This document shows positions 26,220-37,783 of a DNA stretch of 64,000 nt, in pieces (position 1 is the stretch's first letter; each line of letters starts with the position of its first letter). The notes beneath the pieces were generated by a model that worked only from the letters and a program-made list of their open reading frames with translations, ran no database searches and was not told the DNA's origin. The stretch is from Brevipalpus yothersi (taxonomy: Eukaryota > Arthropoda > Arachnida > Trombidiformes > Tenuipalpidae). The stretch is from assembly GCA_003956705.1 (NCBI GenBank), contig QZCP01000071.1, positions 1 through 64,000 on the forward strand, written 5' to 3'. A program made the position numbers and the translations under genes.

Positions 26220-27311
26220 CTCTCTCTCTTATACTGAGCCATGATCAATTGACCACACTTTTTGGCCTCAGGCAGCAGCAACATGCTTTTTCTCTCTCTC
26301 TCGATCGACTCTCTTCTCTCTCTTTTCTCTTTCTTTCTCCCTTATTTGTGTGTCCTTCTCATTGAGAGAGAAAAAAATTTTTCTCTCAAAAGTACTGAAT
26401 AAGATTTTGAAGTATTATACTTCGCCTCATAATACTTACCCATTGAGGCTAATCTGGTTGCTAGTTTTTAGGTTTTTTTTGCTTCTCTTCTTGCAGGCCT
26501 TCATTTGTGTGAGGAGAAAAAGAGAGAGGTTTTGTAAAGTTATTTCATTGATCAAAACTTTTGATTCAAAAGGTGTGAATCAAAAAAGCGTAATAACTTT
26601 GAAAACAAGTGACCGCGCGTTGTTGTGATAAGATGATGATCATGTTAAATTGAGTGTATATATACTTTACTCAAGTGCAAATTCACACTGTAATCAATGT
26701 GATTTATTTTCTCAACTATACACACTGTACTCTCATCGGTGGGTGGTTTGTGTTAGTAAATATATATATATTCTTGGGGTGTTCATGGTTCTTCCGGGAA
26801 TGATCGGCCACTTGGCAATGAGAGTCGAGATGATGATTGTTGGTAATGAAAAATAGGAGGGAAACATTTTCGTTTGCTCACTGAAAGTGATTCGAGTGAG
26901 AGAGAGAGATAATAAAATTATTACTAGTTTAGTTTAGTTTAGTTTATCATTGGTAATAACGATCGATTGATGATGATCACAATCTTTGACAGTGATCTTT
27001 GGGCAAAGTGACGGGAAGGAAATCAAGTTTTTATATCACATCACATCTCACCACCAAAAGCCGATCTGTATTTCTTTCTCTCTCTCTCTCTTCAACATTC
27101 AGTAACAACAGCCAAGTAATCATCATCATTAACTTATACAACTTCTCCTAGTTTTAATTTTGCCATCCAATCGGTGTCCATTTTGGTCTCTCTCTAACCA
27201 TGCAAGTGATTCATTTTAATTATATTAACACAACTCATTGTCATCGCCAATATTGGTTATCATCATTTGAATTGTGATTTTTTGGTGGACACCAGAAAAT
27301 TATCTGATTTT

Positions 27312-28860
27312 ATGGGGTTTCTATTCATACCATCTCTTCGTGCCATTCTATTAACGGTTAACAGTTTTATCGCCATGCTTGCCCTTCTATGTTATGGTAA
27401 GTTTTTTCATTCTTTCGACTGAAAACAGTTTGACCTGAGAATCAATTAAATCAAAATTCCCACTATGATGGTGATTCAAATTGATTGCCAGTTCTTGGTG
27501 TGTTTGTTGATGAAGTGGAGAGAAAGTTGACAATAAACTATTTTTTTTACTCTCTTTCCATGAATCGATGAATTTTGTTGACGTGCTCAATTCTCATTTT
27601 CTTTGTTTCTTTTTTGTTCTATTTCTCATTCGATTCATCACAATCAACACGCCATTAACAATAATCCACACTTGAAACCACCAACATCACCCAACCACCA
27701 CCACCACGACCATCATCATCAACAACAACAATATTGAACCCAAAAAAAAAGTATATCCACTTCTTGTATGTGATCTTGAGCCACCAGAAGTTCAAACACA
27801 ATGGTCACACATAACCGGGATCAAGCAGCGTGTTGATAATTCCGAAGTTTATATATTTCTCGGTATACCATATGCCAAACCACCGTTAGAATGGTTTCGA
27901 TTCCGAGCTCCAGAGCCATTAAGGAGTATCAACTTTTTCGGCTATTATGCTGGCCGATATCGTGACAATTGTATATCTGTTAATGGATATCAAGATTTTT
28001 TAAATAGTGAAAATGAATTGGATTCCAATTCATATTATGCTGTAAACCAAAGAACGGGTAACAATCGACAGAGTGAAGATTGTTTATTCTTAAATCTATG
28101 GTGTCCATCATCATCGCATTTCAAGCCATCAACCGGAGTGCGTAAAACTTTGTCAACAGAATCTTCTTCATCTTCGCCGCCGCCATCATCACCACAATCA
28201 GCCACCTCATCTAAATCATCATTCCCACCATCACCATCAAGACCAGTTGAAGTGCATCTACTTCCACCAGACTTTGATGTCAATCGGTGGGATGGCAAAG
28301 GGCAAGCACTTGCAAGTCAATCAATTGTGATCAGTTTTAATTATCGAAGCGGCCTTTTTGGTGTAATCGAGGAGGACATTCAAGTATCCGAGACTGCCAT
28401 TCTCCACGATACACGTGCTGTTCTCCGATGGATCAGCGAAAATATCCACCTATTCGGTGGTAATCCAGAAAATTTAACACTTGTGGCCGGCAAATGGCGA
28501 ACCCAGACCAGTGATGACCATCAAACGCTCATCAATCAATTGGCCGAAGTACGCCACAATCTAGCTCAATTTTTTCCATCACCCACATTGCCATCCTCTC
28601 ATCGGCCATCATTACTTTCACCACCATCATCATCCCCACCATCACCATCACCATCGTTGACCACCATTCGTCCAAGATCCATCAGTTTTGAGGCGGAATT
28701 AAGAGACCTTGCATCACTGCTTGGCTGTGAGATGCCATTGGGCTTACGCAAACAGCGAGCTCTCAATTGTTTACGAAATGTGGATGCCAAAGATTTAGTG
28801 AAAGCATACTTAAATAAGAATGATACCAGCTCAAGTGTTTCTGATGATTCAATTTCTTGA
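27312..28860 (+). CDS. truncated cholinesterase-like secreted protein
   Basis: Second carboxylesterase-fold homologue, about 397 residues against the usual 550-600. Exon 27312-27396 encodes a signal peptide (MGFLFIPSLRAILL and a hydrophobic run). Its G|GTAAGT donor leaves phase 1, best completed by an acceptor at 27750-27751, though that site lacks a good pyrimidine tract. Exon 2 is about 27752-28860. Landmarks: FLGIPYAKPP, SEDCLFLNLWCP, FNYRSGLFG, LRWISENIHLFGGNPENLT. The oxyanion HGG motif is replaced by VHLLPPDF behind a Ser/Pro-rich insert (about 28110-28240). The nucleophile elbow GESAG is replaced by AGKWR, and a second Ser/Pro insert lies at about 28575-28665. The protein stops soon after the LGCEMP...CLRNVDAKDL segment, so the C-terminal third of the fold, with the acid and His residues, is absent. 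No continuing exon was visible downstream. It could be a functional short pseudoenzyme, a decaying gene, or a gene with an unseen downstream exon. Confidence 0.75.
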
Positions 28861-31209
28861 TTCTCCTTACAAAATGTTAACAAAATAAATAACCGAGGAA
28901 GGTCATTACCTTTTGTTGCCTTCCCGTCGAGAGTTTATATATATATATACAATCACATACAACGTCATTTGTGTCCTCTATAGTTGTGTATATCTGGAGA
29001 TGGAAATTAATTTATGGAAAAGATGGATGGATGGATGTTTCCATTACCATCATCAAATCATCCCCGGAAGCCTTGGTAAAAAATTGAAAAACATGTTATG
29101 AAAGAATAAAATTATCAAACCGTATCAACGTCCTTTGTGTGTGTAATGGCTACAAACTATATTTCCAAGATGATTGTCTGACAGGATAGCCTTTTTCTCT
29201 CCTTCTTCATCAATCGTGATATTAATAATAATTATAGTTGAAAAAGAAGTTTCCTTGGAATGTTTACTGATTGCGCAACTTGCCCAGGAAATAAATGGAG
29301 TCAAAAGAGAATCATGAGAATTTTAATGTCTTCAGAAAAAAAGGAGTAATAAAAGTTGCATTTTAGCTTTGAATGTATCCATTTTCAAAACTCATGAACT
29401 TGTCAGCATCAAAACTGTTGAAAGGCAAGAAGATGAAAAAAATGAGAAAAATATCAGAAAAAAGACAAATAAATAATAAAAATAAATAATTTTGTGCTCA
29501 TTTTTCTAATCACATTGGATTGATTTGTTCCTTGAGTTTGAATCCAACTGATAGGTTTATAACAGGATTGTATCTCCTATTCAAGGTTCTATCGAATTGA
29601 ATGAAGGTTTCACCACAAGTTCGACAATATTTTTCACTGGTTTCAAATTCAATATGAATGAATGCTATTTCCAACTCATCCATGACGATTCTCAAAGGTA
29701 AAAAGTACATATATTTATACTGAGATATTACTTTTATGATAATCATATACTGAATACTATCATACCATCTCGGTCGAGTCAGAAATGATGAGGTAATCAT
29801 GACAAATCGTATTCCAAGAGTTTCAAGGATTATCCGTTGATCACACTGTGACACATCACAGTATACAAGATGAGACATCAAGCTGATTCTGAATCTAATC
29901 AAAAATCATCCAATATAGCTTAACATTTCAACTTAAGATTCACTTGACACTTGAACTTGACATTTATTTTGAAAAACTTTTTCCCGCCACTCAAAGTGAA
30001 CTTGTTCTAGCTCAACATCCGGTAAGCGATGTTCAAATTCTACACGTTTTCCGGCTAGTTAGTTTGTGAATACTTTGTTAAACTTGAATCAGATCGTGAT
30101 TGTCAACATCAAAATGGTTAATATGAAGGAAAATTGGAAACATTCTATGGGCCTGATTCAAGGGGAAGGAAAGCTTCGAAGAGCGAGGAAAGATGTGATT
30201 CCAAAATCAATCTCAACTTAATTTTGGTCTAGAGGAAACTTTGTTTCGCGTCAAAAAGAGTGATTATCAATTGTTCATTGGTAATGTTTTGTGCCTAAAG
30301 ATAATATGTTGATTTCGAACAATCAATAATTGAGAAAAGAAAATGGTAAAATTAATTAGAAAGTCTTTTTTCGGAAAGACAACACCGATTCCACGTGCTC
30401 CCAATGTGCTCAAATCTAGGCCATTTCCGAAATGAGAACAGTTTCCTGCCATCAAAAGTGTGAAGAGAAGAGATGCAATTTGGCTATTGATGCCAACAAT
30501 GAATGCCTGGGAATCAATCTCAATTGAGCTGATCAAGGAAGTGATTGGAGAGATTGCTGGCAAGAGTAAGTCCCGGAATTTTTTTCCACGCTGTTATTTT
30601 TTCACTGCATTCCTGTATTTCTATGATTAATCATGAATCTACTGTTCACATCCTGAACACTTTGAAGACTTTCACACCATTTATATGAGAAACTGAAATG
30701 AAATTTTTCAAGACTTGAGAATTTTCCCTATAAGTCTAAGCTATTATCTTTTGCTCCCATCTAGACTCACTACCTGGTAATGACTAATGACTTGTCGACT
30801 GTGGATACCTAAAGCAAGGAAAGATACTGACTTGGAAGAATCGCCAAGAACGAGCCAGAAAGCATGGAGAACCTGAAAGAAAAGAATTGACTATGAATAC
30901 ATGTCAACAGATTTCAAATGTGTGTCCTTAATTTCTTGTAATAATGTCGCAACTCTGGCTAGTTGAATTTCTCCATAGATCAAGAAGAGCTCAAGAAGAG
31001 AAAATGAGTCTCAGCACTCGAAAATAGAAACTAAAAAAGATAAAGATTACATTTGATCCTCACACTTTGATCTCATGGTCTATCATGCTAAGAAACTTTC
31101 CTACCACTCAGTGGATGTGAGGGATATAACGCGATAAATTTCGAAAAATTTGATTGAAATCTTGACGGACACTTACTCTGCATGCATAGATAATTAATAG
31201 AGGATTTGA

Positions 31210-31279
31210 GGCTCTCATCGACGATCAAAATGAGTTTATCGTCGTTCACCAATTCGACGTTCACGGAAAAGTTTCTCTT
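31210..31279 (+). repeat. dispersed repeat, copy 2 (partner 26125-26219)
   Basis: Shorter relative of 26125-26219, sharing GACGATCAAAAT, TTCGACG and AAAAGTTTCTCT in the same order. It ends just before the GA tract upstream of the aminopeptidase gene. Confidence 0.5.
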
Positions 31280-31301
31280 TTGCGAGATCATCGTTAGTCT
31301 G

Positions 31302-31304
<3 letters not shown>

Positions 31305-31371
<67 letters not shown>
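31305..31371. repeat. (GA)n tract upstream of the aminopeptidase gene
   Basis: 67 bp of GA dinucleotides ends 265 bp before the start codon of the M1 aminopeptidase. GA repeats bind GAGA factor in Drosophila, so a promoter role is possible, but identical tracts occur throughout gene-free DNA here. Confidence 0.95.
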
Positions 31372-31373
<2 letters not shown>

Positions 31374-31505
31374 AACCTCTTCGTTATGAATCAAGGTTGA
31401 TGAAATTTCGTTTGCAACCAAAATTGCTTGATGAACGTTGTTTTTCTGGAAGTTAATTCTGTCAGTGAAGTAGCGCCACTGTTTTTGATTACGTTTTCGG
31501 CCGAT

Positions 31506-31511
31506 CACGTG
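31506..31511. promoter_or_regulatory. palindromic E-box CACGTG
   Basis: ATCACGTGTG lies about 126 bp upstream of the aminopeptidase ATG. It is the canonical bHLH-zip E-box. Position supports a promoter element, but a single hexamer is weak evidence. Confidence 0.3.
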
Positions 31512-31636
31512 TGTCAACAAAAAAATGATCGTTTCAACGTGCCTCACCTTCGAGAAGTGGTCAAATTTTCTACAGCAGTCAGAGTAGTGGATTAGGTGAA
31601 GAATTGATTTATATTTTCAATCTGTGCTGTTACATT

Positions 31637-34600
31637 ATGCCGAGTTCAGGAGATTCAGCAGTTTGTTCCGATACAAAACCATTTGACCGGCTTCCTACCT
31701 CAGTTATTCCATCTTTGTATGACATAACAATCAAATCAGATTTGGATTCGTTCTTGTTTACCGGATATGAGAAAGTGACAGTGAACATTGTCAAAACTGT
31801 TGATAGAATCGTTTTGAATGTGGACGATTTAGCCATCGAACGAGCAGTTTACATTGCAGGCGAATCTGGTAAGTCATTGAATTAACTTTGTTAACCCAGT
31901 TCCTGTGTTAATTCCTGTGATTCAATCTGTTTCAAAGAGGAAGAGGTCAATGGACGAGTTGTTATCGATCAAGAGGCGGAAATAGCTGTCATTTTTTTCC
32001 AACAAAACCTACAACCTGGATCCGGAATTCTCACTCTCTGTTTCAATGGTAAAATTCGGGATGACATGAAAGGTTTTTATCGATGCAAGTATTTGGATAG
32101 TAAAAATGGAAGAGAAAAATTTTCAGCATGTACTCAATTTGCGTCCACATATGCTCGTAAAGCTTTTCCATGCTGGGATGAACCAGCTATTAAGGCCCAC
32201 TTCCGATTGACCATGATCGTTCCAAAAGATATGATTACTCTGTCAAATACCAATGTTGTTTCAGAGTTAGTTTACGAAGAAGATTCTTCCTTGAAGGTGG
32301 TTCAGTTTGCCGAAACACCAAAAATGTCAACGTATCTTTTAGCCTATCTGTTTGGAGAGTATGAATATTTGGAAACAAAGACAGATAGAGGAGTTTCAGT
32401 TAAAGTTTATACACCAATCGGAAAGAAGGAACAAGGGACATTCTCTCTCCAAATGGCCAAGGAATCTCTCGAATTTTATGAAGAGTATTTCAATATTCCA
32501 TATCCTCTAGAGAAATTAGATCATATTGGAGTCCCAGATTTTTTATATGGAGCTATGGAAAATTGGGGTCTTATACTGTATCGTGAATCGAGAGTATTTC
32601 TTGATCTCAAAAATTCTTCCAACATCACCAAAATCAGTATTGCAACAGTAGTGGCCCATGAAACTGCTCATCAGTGGTTCGGAAATCTAGTGACCATGGA
32701 ATGGTGGACTCATTTATGGTTGAACGAAGGTAGGCTTAGAAATCTGCAATAGTTTCAACTTGATTGAATAATCAAAAAAACTTTTTCAAAGGATTTGCAA
32801 CATTTATGCAATACTTGGCAACCGATCGTATTCATCCAGAATTCGATATATGGTCCGAATTCGTGACCTATTCTTCATTGGAAGCTTTCAGATTGGATTC
32901 TCTACATAATACTCACTCAATCGAAATATCTGTTGGTCATCCATCTGAAGTTGAATCAATCTTCGACGCTATATCTTACAACAAAGGTGCAGCAATCATT
33001 CGTATGTGCTATAGTTGGATTGGAGATGAGGTGAACATTTCATGTTGAAAATTTCCCTCTTTTAATGGATTGATTTTCATTTTAGGCTTTCAGACAAGGA
33101 ATGCACAATTATTTGACAAAGTTTGCCTATAAAAATGCTGTCACTGAAGACCTATGGTGGGAATTAGAAGAAGTTAGTAAAAAACAAGTGCAAAAAATGA
33201 TGTCTTCTTGGACACAACAGCGTGGACATCCTATTGTCTTTGTAACCGCTAGAAGTGATAATAATAAGCGTATTCTAACACTTAATCAAGAACGTTTCAC
33301 GTTTGATGGTCTGCTAGATGACGAAGAAAAGCAAATGTTATGGAAAATACCTATAAGCGTGATTACTTCTTGTGATCCTGAAAAGCCAACATTCTCGACT
33401 CTTATGGAGACTAAATCGGTGGAAATTGAGCTCGATGGCCTCGAATCTCATGATTGGGTGAAAATTAATCCAAATGCTCTTGGCTTCTATCGTGTTTGTT
33501 ATTCATCAGACATGATAGAGCTGATGAGGCCTGCAATCGCTGAGAAGAGAATAAGCCCTGTTGATAGACTTCAGGTTGTAAACGATCTTTTTGCAGCATC
33601 AATGGCTGGGAAAACTTCGACGGTAGATTTTCTCAAAATATTATCTTCATATGAGCAAGAAGAAGATTACGTCGTTTGGGCTGCCATTGATATTGACATC
33701 GCAAAGCTAAGCGCATTGATATCTCACACAAAATTCCAATCAAAATTCAATGAATTTTGTCGTAAATTGTACACTAATATTTTTACTAAGCTTGGTTTTG
33801 ATTCATCGCCCAACAATAAGCATACAGATAACTTCTTGCGAACAATAGTCTTGAGAAGATTGGTTAACTTGGGTGATATTGATGTTATAAACGAAGCAAA
33901 GAAAAGATTCACGGACCATCTTAATGGCAAAACAATGAGTCCTGATTTAAGAGAAAATGTTTATCGGGCGATTGCCAAGTTTGGAAGTGATGAAGATTTC
34001 GATAAATTGTTCGAGGTAATGTGATAAGCAATTTATTTTAATGGAACTAGAATAATTGATGATCTCATGAAAACTTTCCCCACAGCTTTACGATAAGGAA
34101 GATCTGGTCGAAGAAAAATTGCGACTTGCTAAAGCAGCAGCTACAGCATTACAGCCTACTCGAGTCCAACGTTTACTTGATTTTTCTCTATCGGTAAGAT
34201 TTGATTTGAGAAATTTCAAGGATTCACTCCAGGCATACAGTTGTTACAATGACCGATTCGGATCTTTGCTCATTAGCTGGTTCTGGAGTATTCTCCCAGA
34301 ACGTCAATGAGCAATACCATGAAAACGATAATCACTCATCGGTACTCAATCCACTCAAATCTTGTGTTTTGTATTCCAGAGCAAAGTTAGATCTCAAGAC
34401 TCTAGTAGACTTATTCTGTCTGCAACTGGTTCAGAGGAAATTTCAAATCTTGCTTGGAAATTTTATTGTAAAAATATCGATGAAATCAGACGCCGTTATG
34501 GAACTCACCAAGCATCAGCCAATTTGATCGAGGTAGATTTGTTTTTCATCCTTCAATCTTCTTTGCTCGTACCTTGTTTCTCAGGCTCTATTCTCTTCTC

Positions 34601-34786
34601 ATTCAGGGCCTCATTCGTGGTTTTGCATCGGAGGAGAAAAAGAGTGAAATTGAAAGCTTCTTCTCTGCTAATCCTTTTCCTGGTCTTGAGAGCTACATTC
34701 TTCGAGGTCTGGAATCGATCAAGAATAACATCACATGGTTGTCTAATCAGGCCGAGTCAGTTGAAGCATTCCTTATGAATATTTGA
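31637..34786 (+). CDS. puromycin-sensitive-type M1 aminopeptidase
   Basis: Zinc aminopeptidase of the M1 (gluzincin) family, closest in recalled sequence to cytosolic puromycin-sensitive aminopeptidase, which trims N-terminal residues from peptides. Seven exons, all with GT-AG borders and matching phase: 31637-31868, 31938-32729, 32792-33030, 33086-34015, 34086-34193, 34380-34532, 34607-34786. They encode 877 residues, the usual length for the family. No signal peptide or transmembrane segment is seen. Catalytic features: GAMEN at 282-286, HETAHQWF with zinc ligands His318 and His322, third ligand Glu341 in WLNEG, and the transition-state Tyr in ISYNKGA. The C-terminal ERAP1_C-type helical domain follows and matches PSA to its end (FSLSSKVRSQD, NLAWKF). 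All catalytic residues are kept, so it should be active. It is followed by a convergent sorbitol dehydrogenase gene. Confidence 0.97.
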
Positions 34787-36030
34787 TGAATTCTCTTGAA
34801 CTTCATTCTACTCCACTTGAAATAATATCAATTTTGGCCACTTTCTCAATAAGGATGGTATCGTGAAAATTTTCCCTCAACTCAACATTTTTGAGACGAT
34901 AAATCTTGTGAATATATGAGAAAAAGCAAATCAAGTCACTTTGAATTGACATTCGATGAACGCTGAAACAAGATGCAAGATCGATCGAGATATTAGCTGA
35001 AGGTGTACCCAAATGTAAATTCACTTCGTGATCGCTGTTCTAGTTCTGGGTTCAGTAATTTTTCGTAGAGACATGAAATATTGTAAAAGCCAGCTGATTT
35101 GAGTTTCTCAACTCGGGGAGAGGGGATAAGAAATCAAGAAGCATTATTTTTATCTTATTTTATCCCCTTCACGGGCTAGCTCAGGCAACTGTAAAGAGAT
35201 TGAAGGCATGTTTTTCTCACTTTTTCCAACAGATTAAAAATTTGAAATCCATTTTCTAGGTGCTCTCAATGGGTCTGAAAAATTTTATTTAGAAATAACT
35301 AATTCAAATCCTCAATTAATCCCCGTTAATTATGGCGTTAAAGTTCTAGAAAATATCATAAATAAGATGACGAAGTGATGCTTCGAGAGTAAGTTTCAGC
35401 GTCATGAATGATCAAATTTGATCAACTGTCATAAAATCTCCATTCCATCTAATGACTGGAATACTGATCCCAGGTGGAAAGATGAGAGAGCTCTATCAAA
35501 AACAAATTTCTAGAATGATCAAGATGAATTATTTTTCTTCGATTAGAGCCAAAGAAATTTTTGGTTATTTCTTCTTTTCAAACTTTAAATCGATTTATTC
35601 AGAAAATTCTGAAAATTTTTTAACGTGAGAAGCGTCTAGGAATTTATCAAAATTGTTATCAATTACTACTTTTATTATTCAATGAAAAAAGTATTGTTAA
35701 ACTTTCTACAATCAATGATTTGTGCATTTTTCATAACATATAGAGAGAAAATACTCTGAAGAGAAATTTTAAAAATTTCATCTTGTGAGAGGATGATGAG
35801 CCTGACTGATAAGATTCCTCTACCAGAATTATTCAATGATTGAGTTTGCTTTTGATCAAAAAAAGTATTAGAAAATCTACAATGTTCAATAAACACTGAT
35901 TATGTTTCCAGATGATTGAATCATAGGAGCAAAAAACTATATTCATGTAACTGAAACACCTCTGTTACATGAAAGTCTATGATGTCTTTCAATCTTGATT
36001 CATCATTTGTCCTTCGAAAGTAGAGCATCT
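34787..36030. other. convergent intergenic region
   Basis: This region lies between the 3' ends of two convergent genes. It contains an imperfect hairpin in which AGGGGATAA near 35122 can pair with TTATCCCCT near 35160. Two related AT-rich segments lie near 35662-35705 and 35825-35885. No gene was seen. Confidence 0.55.
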
Positions 36031-37783
36031 CTATTCACCTGCACAATCTATGACAACTTTGATTGCTTCTCCTCCCTTGGCCATCTCAAATGCATCGATA
36101 GTCTGTTCAAGCTTGAATCGATGAGTGATGATTGGTTTCACATCGATTCTACCACTAGCGATCAAGTTAACTGCTTTCGGCCATCTATTAATCAGAAAGA
36201 AAAAGGAGAAAAAGTTTTCCCAAAAAAACCATGAATGATAACAAAATTCAACTTACGTGTGCTTGTATCTGAAACATCCTCGAATGTCCAACTCTTTACA
36301 GGCAGCAGTGACAATGGGCAACTTGACTTCGTTGGATCCCATACCGATTACCACCACGATACCACCTTCTTTGCAAGCCTATTGAAATTTTTCGAACGAG
36401 CCAGTTAATTGATCTCATTCATTTGGGAGGTACTTTCAACTCACATTGATTGCCAATTGAAGACTAGCTTCAACACCACTACACTCGAAAACAGAATCTG
36501 GCATTCGACCGAGTCCAGCGACTATTAGATCTTTTGTGGCCTCTGGTGAAAGATCTTTCTTCAAAAGGACAGTAGCTGTTGCCCCAAGTTGCTTTGCAAC
36601 TTCCAATCTGGCTTCATTAATGTCTTGAAATAGAAATTTTTCGATTATGAATATCGTGAATCAACAGATTTTCAAATAATCTTCTCACCAGTTATGCAAA
36701 TTTTGGTTACTCCAAAAGCCTTGGCGGTCAACAGGCACATCAGTCCGATAGGTCCAGCTCCACAGATGAGAATAACTTCACCTCCTTTGATATTTCCTCG
36801 ATTACATGCATGAATTGCTACCGAGAGAGGTTCCATCAGAGCTCCTTCTTCATCGGAAACGTGATCTGGTAATCTGAAAATTATATCCGGTAAATGATTT
36901 GTAATTAATGATGATATTTTTTGAAAGATGAAAGAGAAAAAAAGTTGCCTCTCTGTTCAACTCACTTGTAACAAAAATCAGCAGCATGTTTGAAATATCT
37001 TGTCAGTGTACCATGATCAGGTGGAGTTGCTGAGAAAAAAATCGTAGGACACACATTGTAAGCACCTTCACGACAGGCCACACAATATCGACATGGAACA
37101 CCCGGCTCTATGGCCACTCTATCACCAGGTTTCAAATGGGTTACCCCTTCGCCAACAGCAACCACATGGGCACTTGTTTCATGGCCCAAAATCATCGGTT
37201 CCTTCACAACAAATGAGCCGATGTAACCTTTGACCCAATAGCTGACATCTGAACCACAAATGCCAACTTTTGAAGTCTTGAGAATAACCTCTGGTAAGAA
37301 ATGAGAAAAATATCATCATTTCGTTAGTTGCTACGTTCATGAACGATTCGTTAGTTCCTTAGTTGCTCGTGATATGAAAGCTGTTCATAAGGCGCCCTTG
37401 AAGTGACACAGAGATTAGGCTGAGTTATACCATCTAAAAAATCGTGGGAATATGTTGCTCATTCTATCAACTAACTAACTAAGATTGTTTGATCATTGTG
37501 AGCTATCAAGGTGAACGAGTTTCTTGCTAGATTATCTCGTATTGCTCAATCGTGTTTCTGGTTGGTTTTCGATTGTATTGAATGTGAAATTTTTCTCTTA
37601 TCCGGCTAAGCTTATTAGCTAAATGAGCATATATTTATGTATTTATCAACTTGAACCAGACTTACCATTCTTTCCAGGCTTCTCCGGTAATGGTGTGTTC
37701 TCGATGCGAAGATCGCCAGCTTTATGCAGAACTGCGGACAAGTTTTCTTTTGACTCAAAATTAGGTGGTAACTGATCAGGCAT
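36031..37783 (-). CDS. SORD: sorbitol dehydrogenase (zinc, MDR family)
   Basis: Polyol dehydrogenase that interconverts sorbitol and fructose with NAD, cytosolic, in the medium-chain dehydrogenase/reductase family. Six minus-strand exons: 37783-37666, 37290-36966, 36873-36689, 36623-36445, 36378-36257, 36184-36031. All junctions keep phase and give 360 residues (human 357). Catalytic zinc ligands are Cys51 in GICGSD and His76-Glu77 in LGHE, with Glu in MEPLSVAIHA. The nucleotide fold shows GAGPIG, and the Asp of ITDINEARL at the end of the second strand favours NAD over NADP. Four cysteines in CRYCVACREGAYNVC fit a structural zinc site that human SORD lacks but some insect polyol dehydrogenases have. 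The C-terminus (ITHRFKLEQTIDAFEMAKGG) matches the family. Everything needed for activity is present. Confidence 0.96.

Larger units (their letters stand above)
24203..27311. other. intergenic, microsatellite-rich
   Basis: No gene was found. It holds CT tracts at 25000-25024 and 25155-25176, a long GA tract at 25558-25632, a tetranucleotide-like AGTTT/TAGTT run near 26926-26945, and one member of a dispersed repeat pair at 26125-26219. The right end must contain the promoter of the second esterase-like gene. Confidence 0.6.
28861..31636. other. intergenic with weak minus-strand open frames
   Basis: No gene could be confirmed. On the minus strand a 122-codon ATG frame ends at 29510 and another open segment covers 30267-30563; neither resembles a family I know or joins convincingly by splicing. 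The right end is the aminopeptidase promoter region, with a long GA tract, a dispersed repeat copy and a CACGTG site. Confidence 0.5.

Noticed and set aside
29510..29902. Minus-strand open frame of about 122 codons from an ATG
   Set aside because: Rich in Ile, Tyr and Phe as expected from AT-rich DNA. No recognisable domain and no linked exons.
30267..30563. Minus-strand open segment with a hydrophobic stretch loosely like a transporter helix
   Set aside because: Resemblance to organic anion transporters is too weak, there is no start codon, and no neighbouring exons fit.
31236..31547. Minus-strand frame opposite the aminopeptidase promoter
   Set aside because: About a third of it is translated GA repeat, and the rest overlaps the 5' flank of a real gene.
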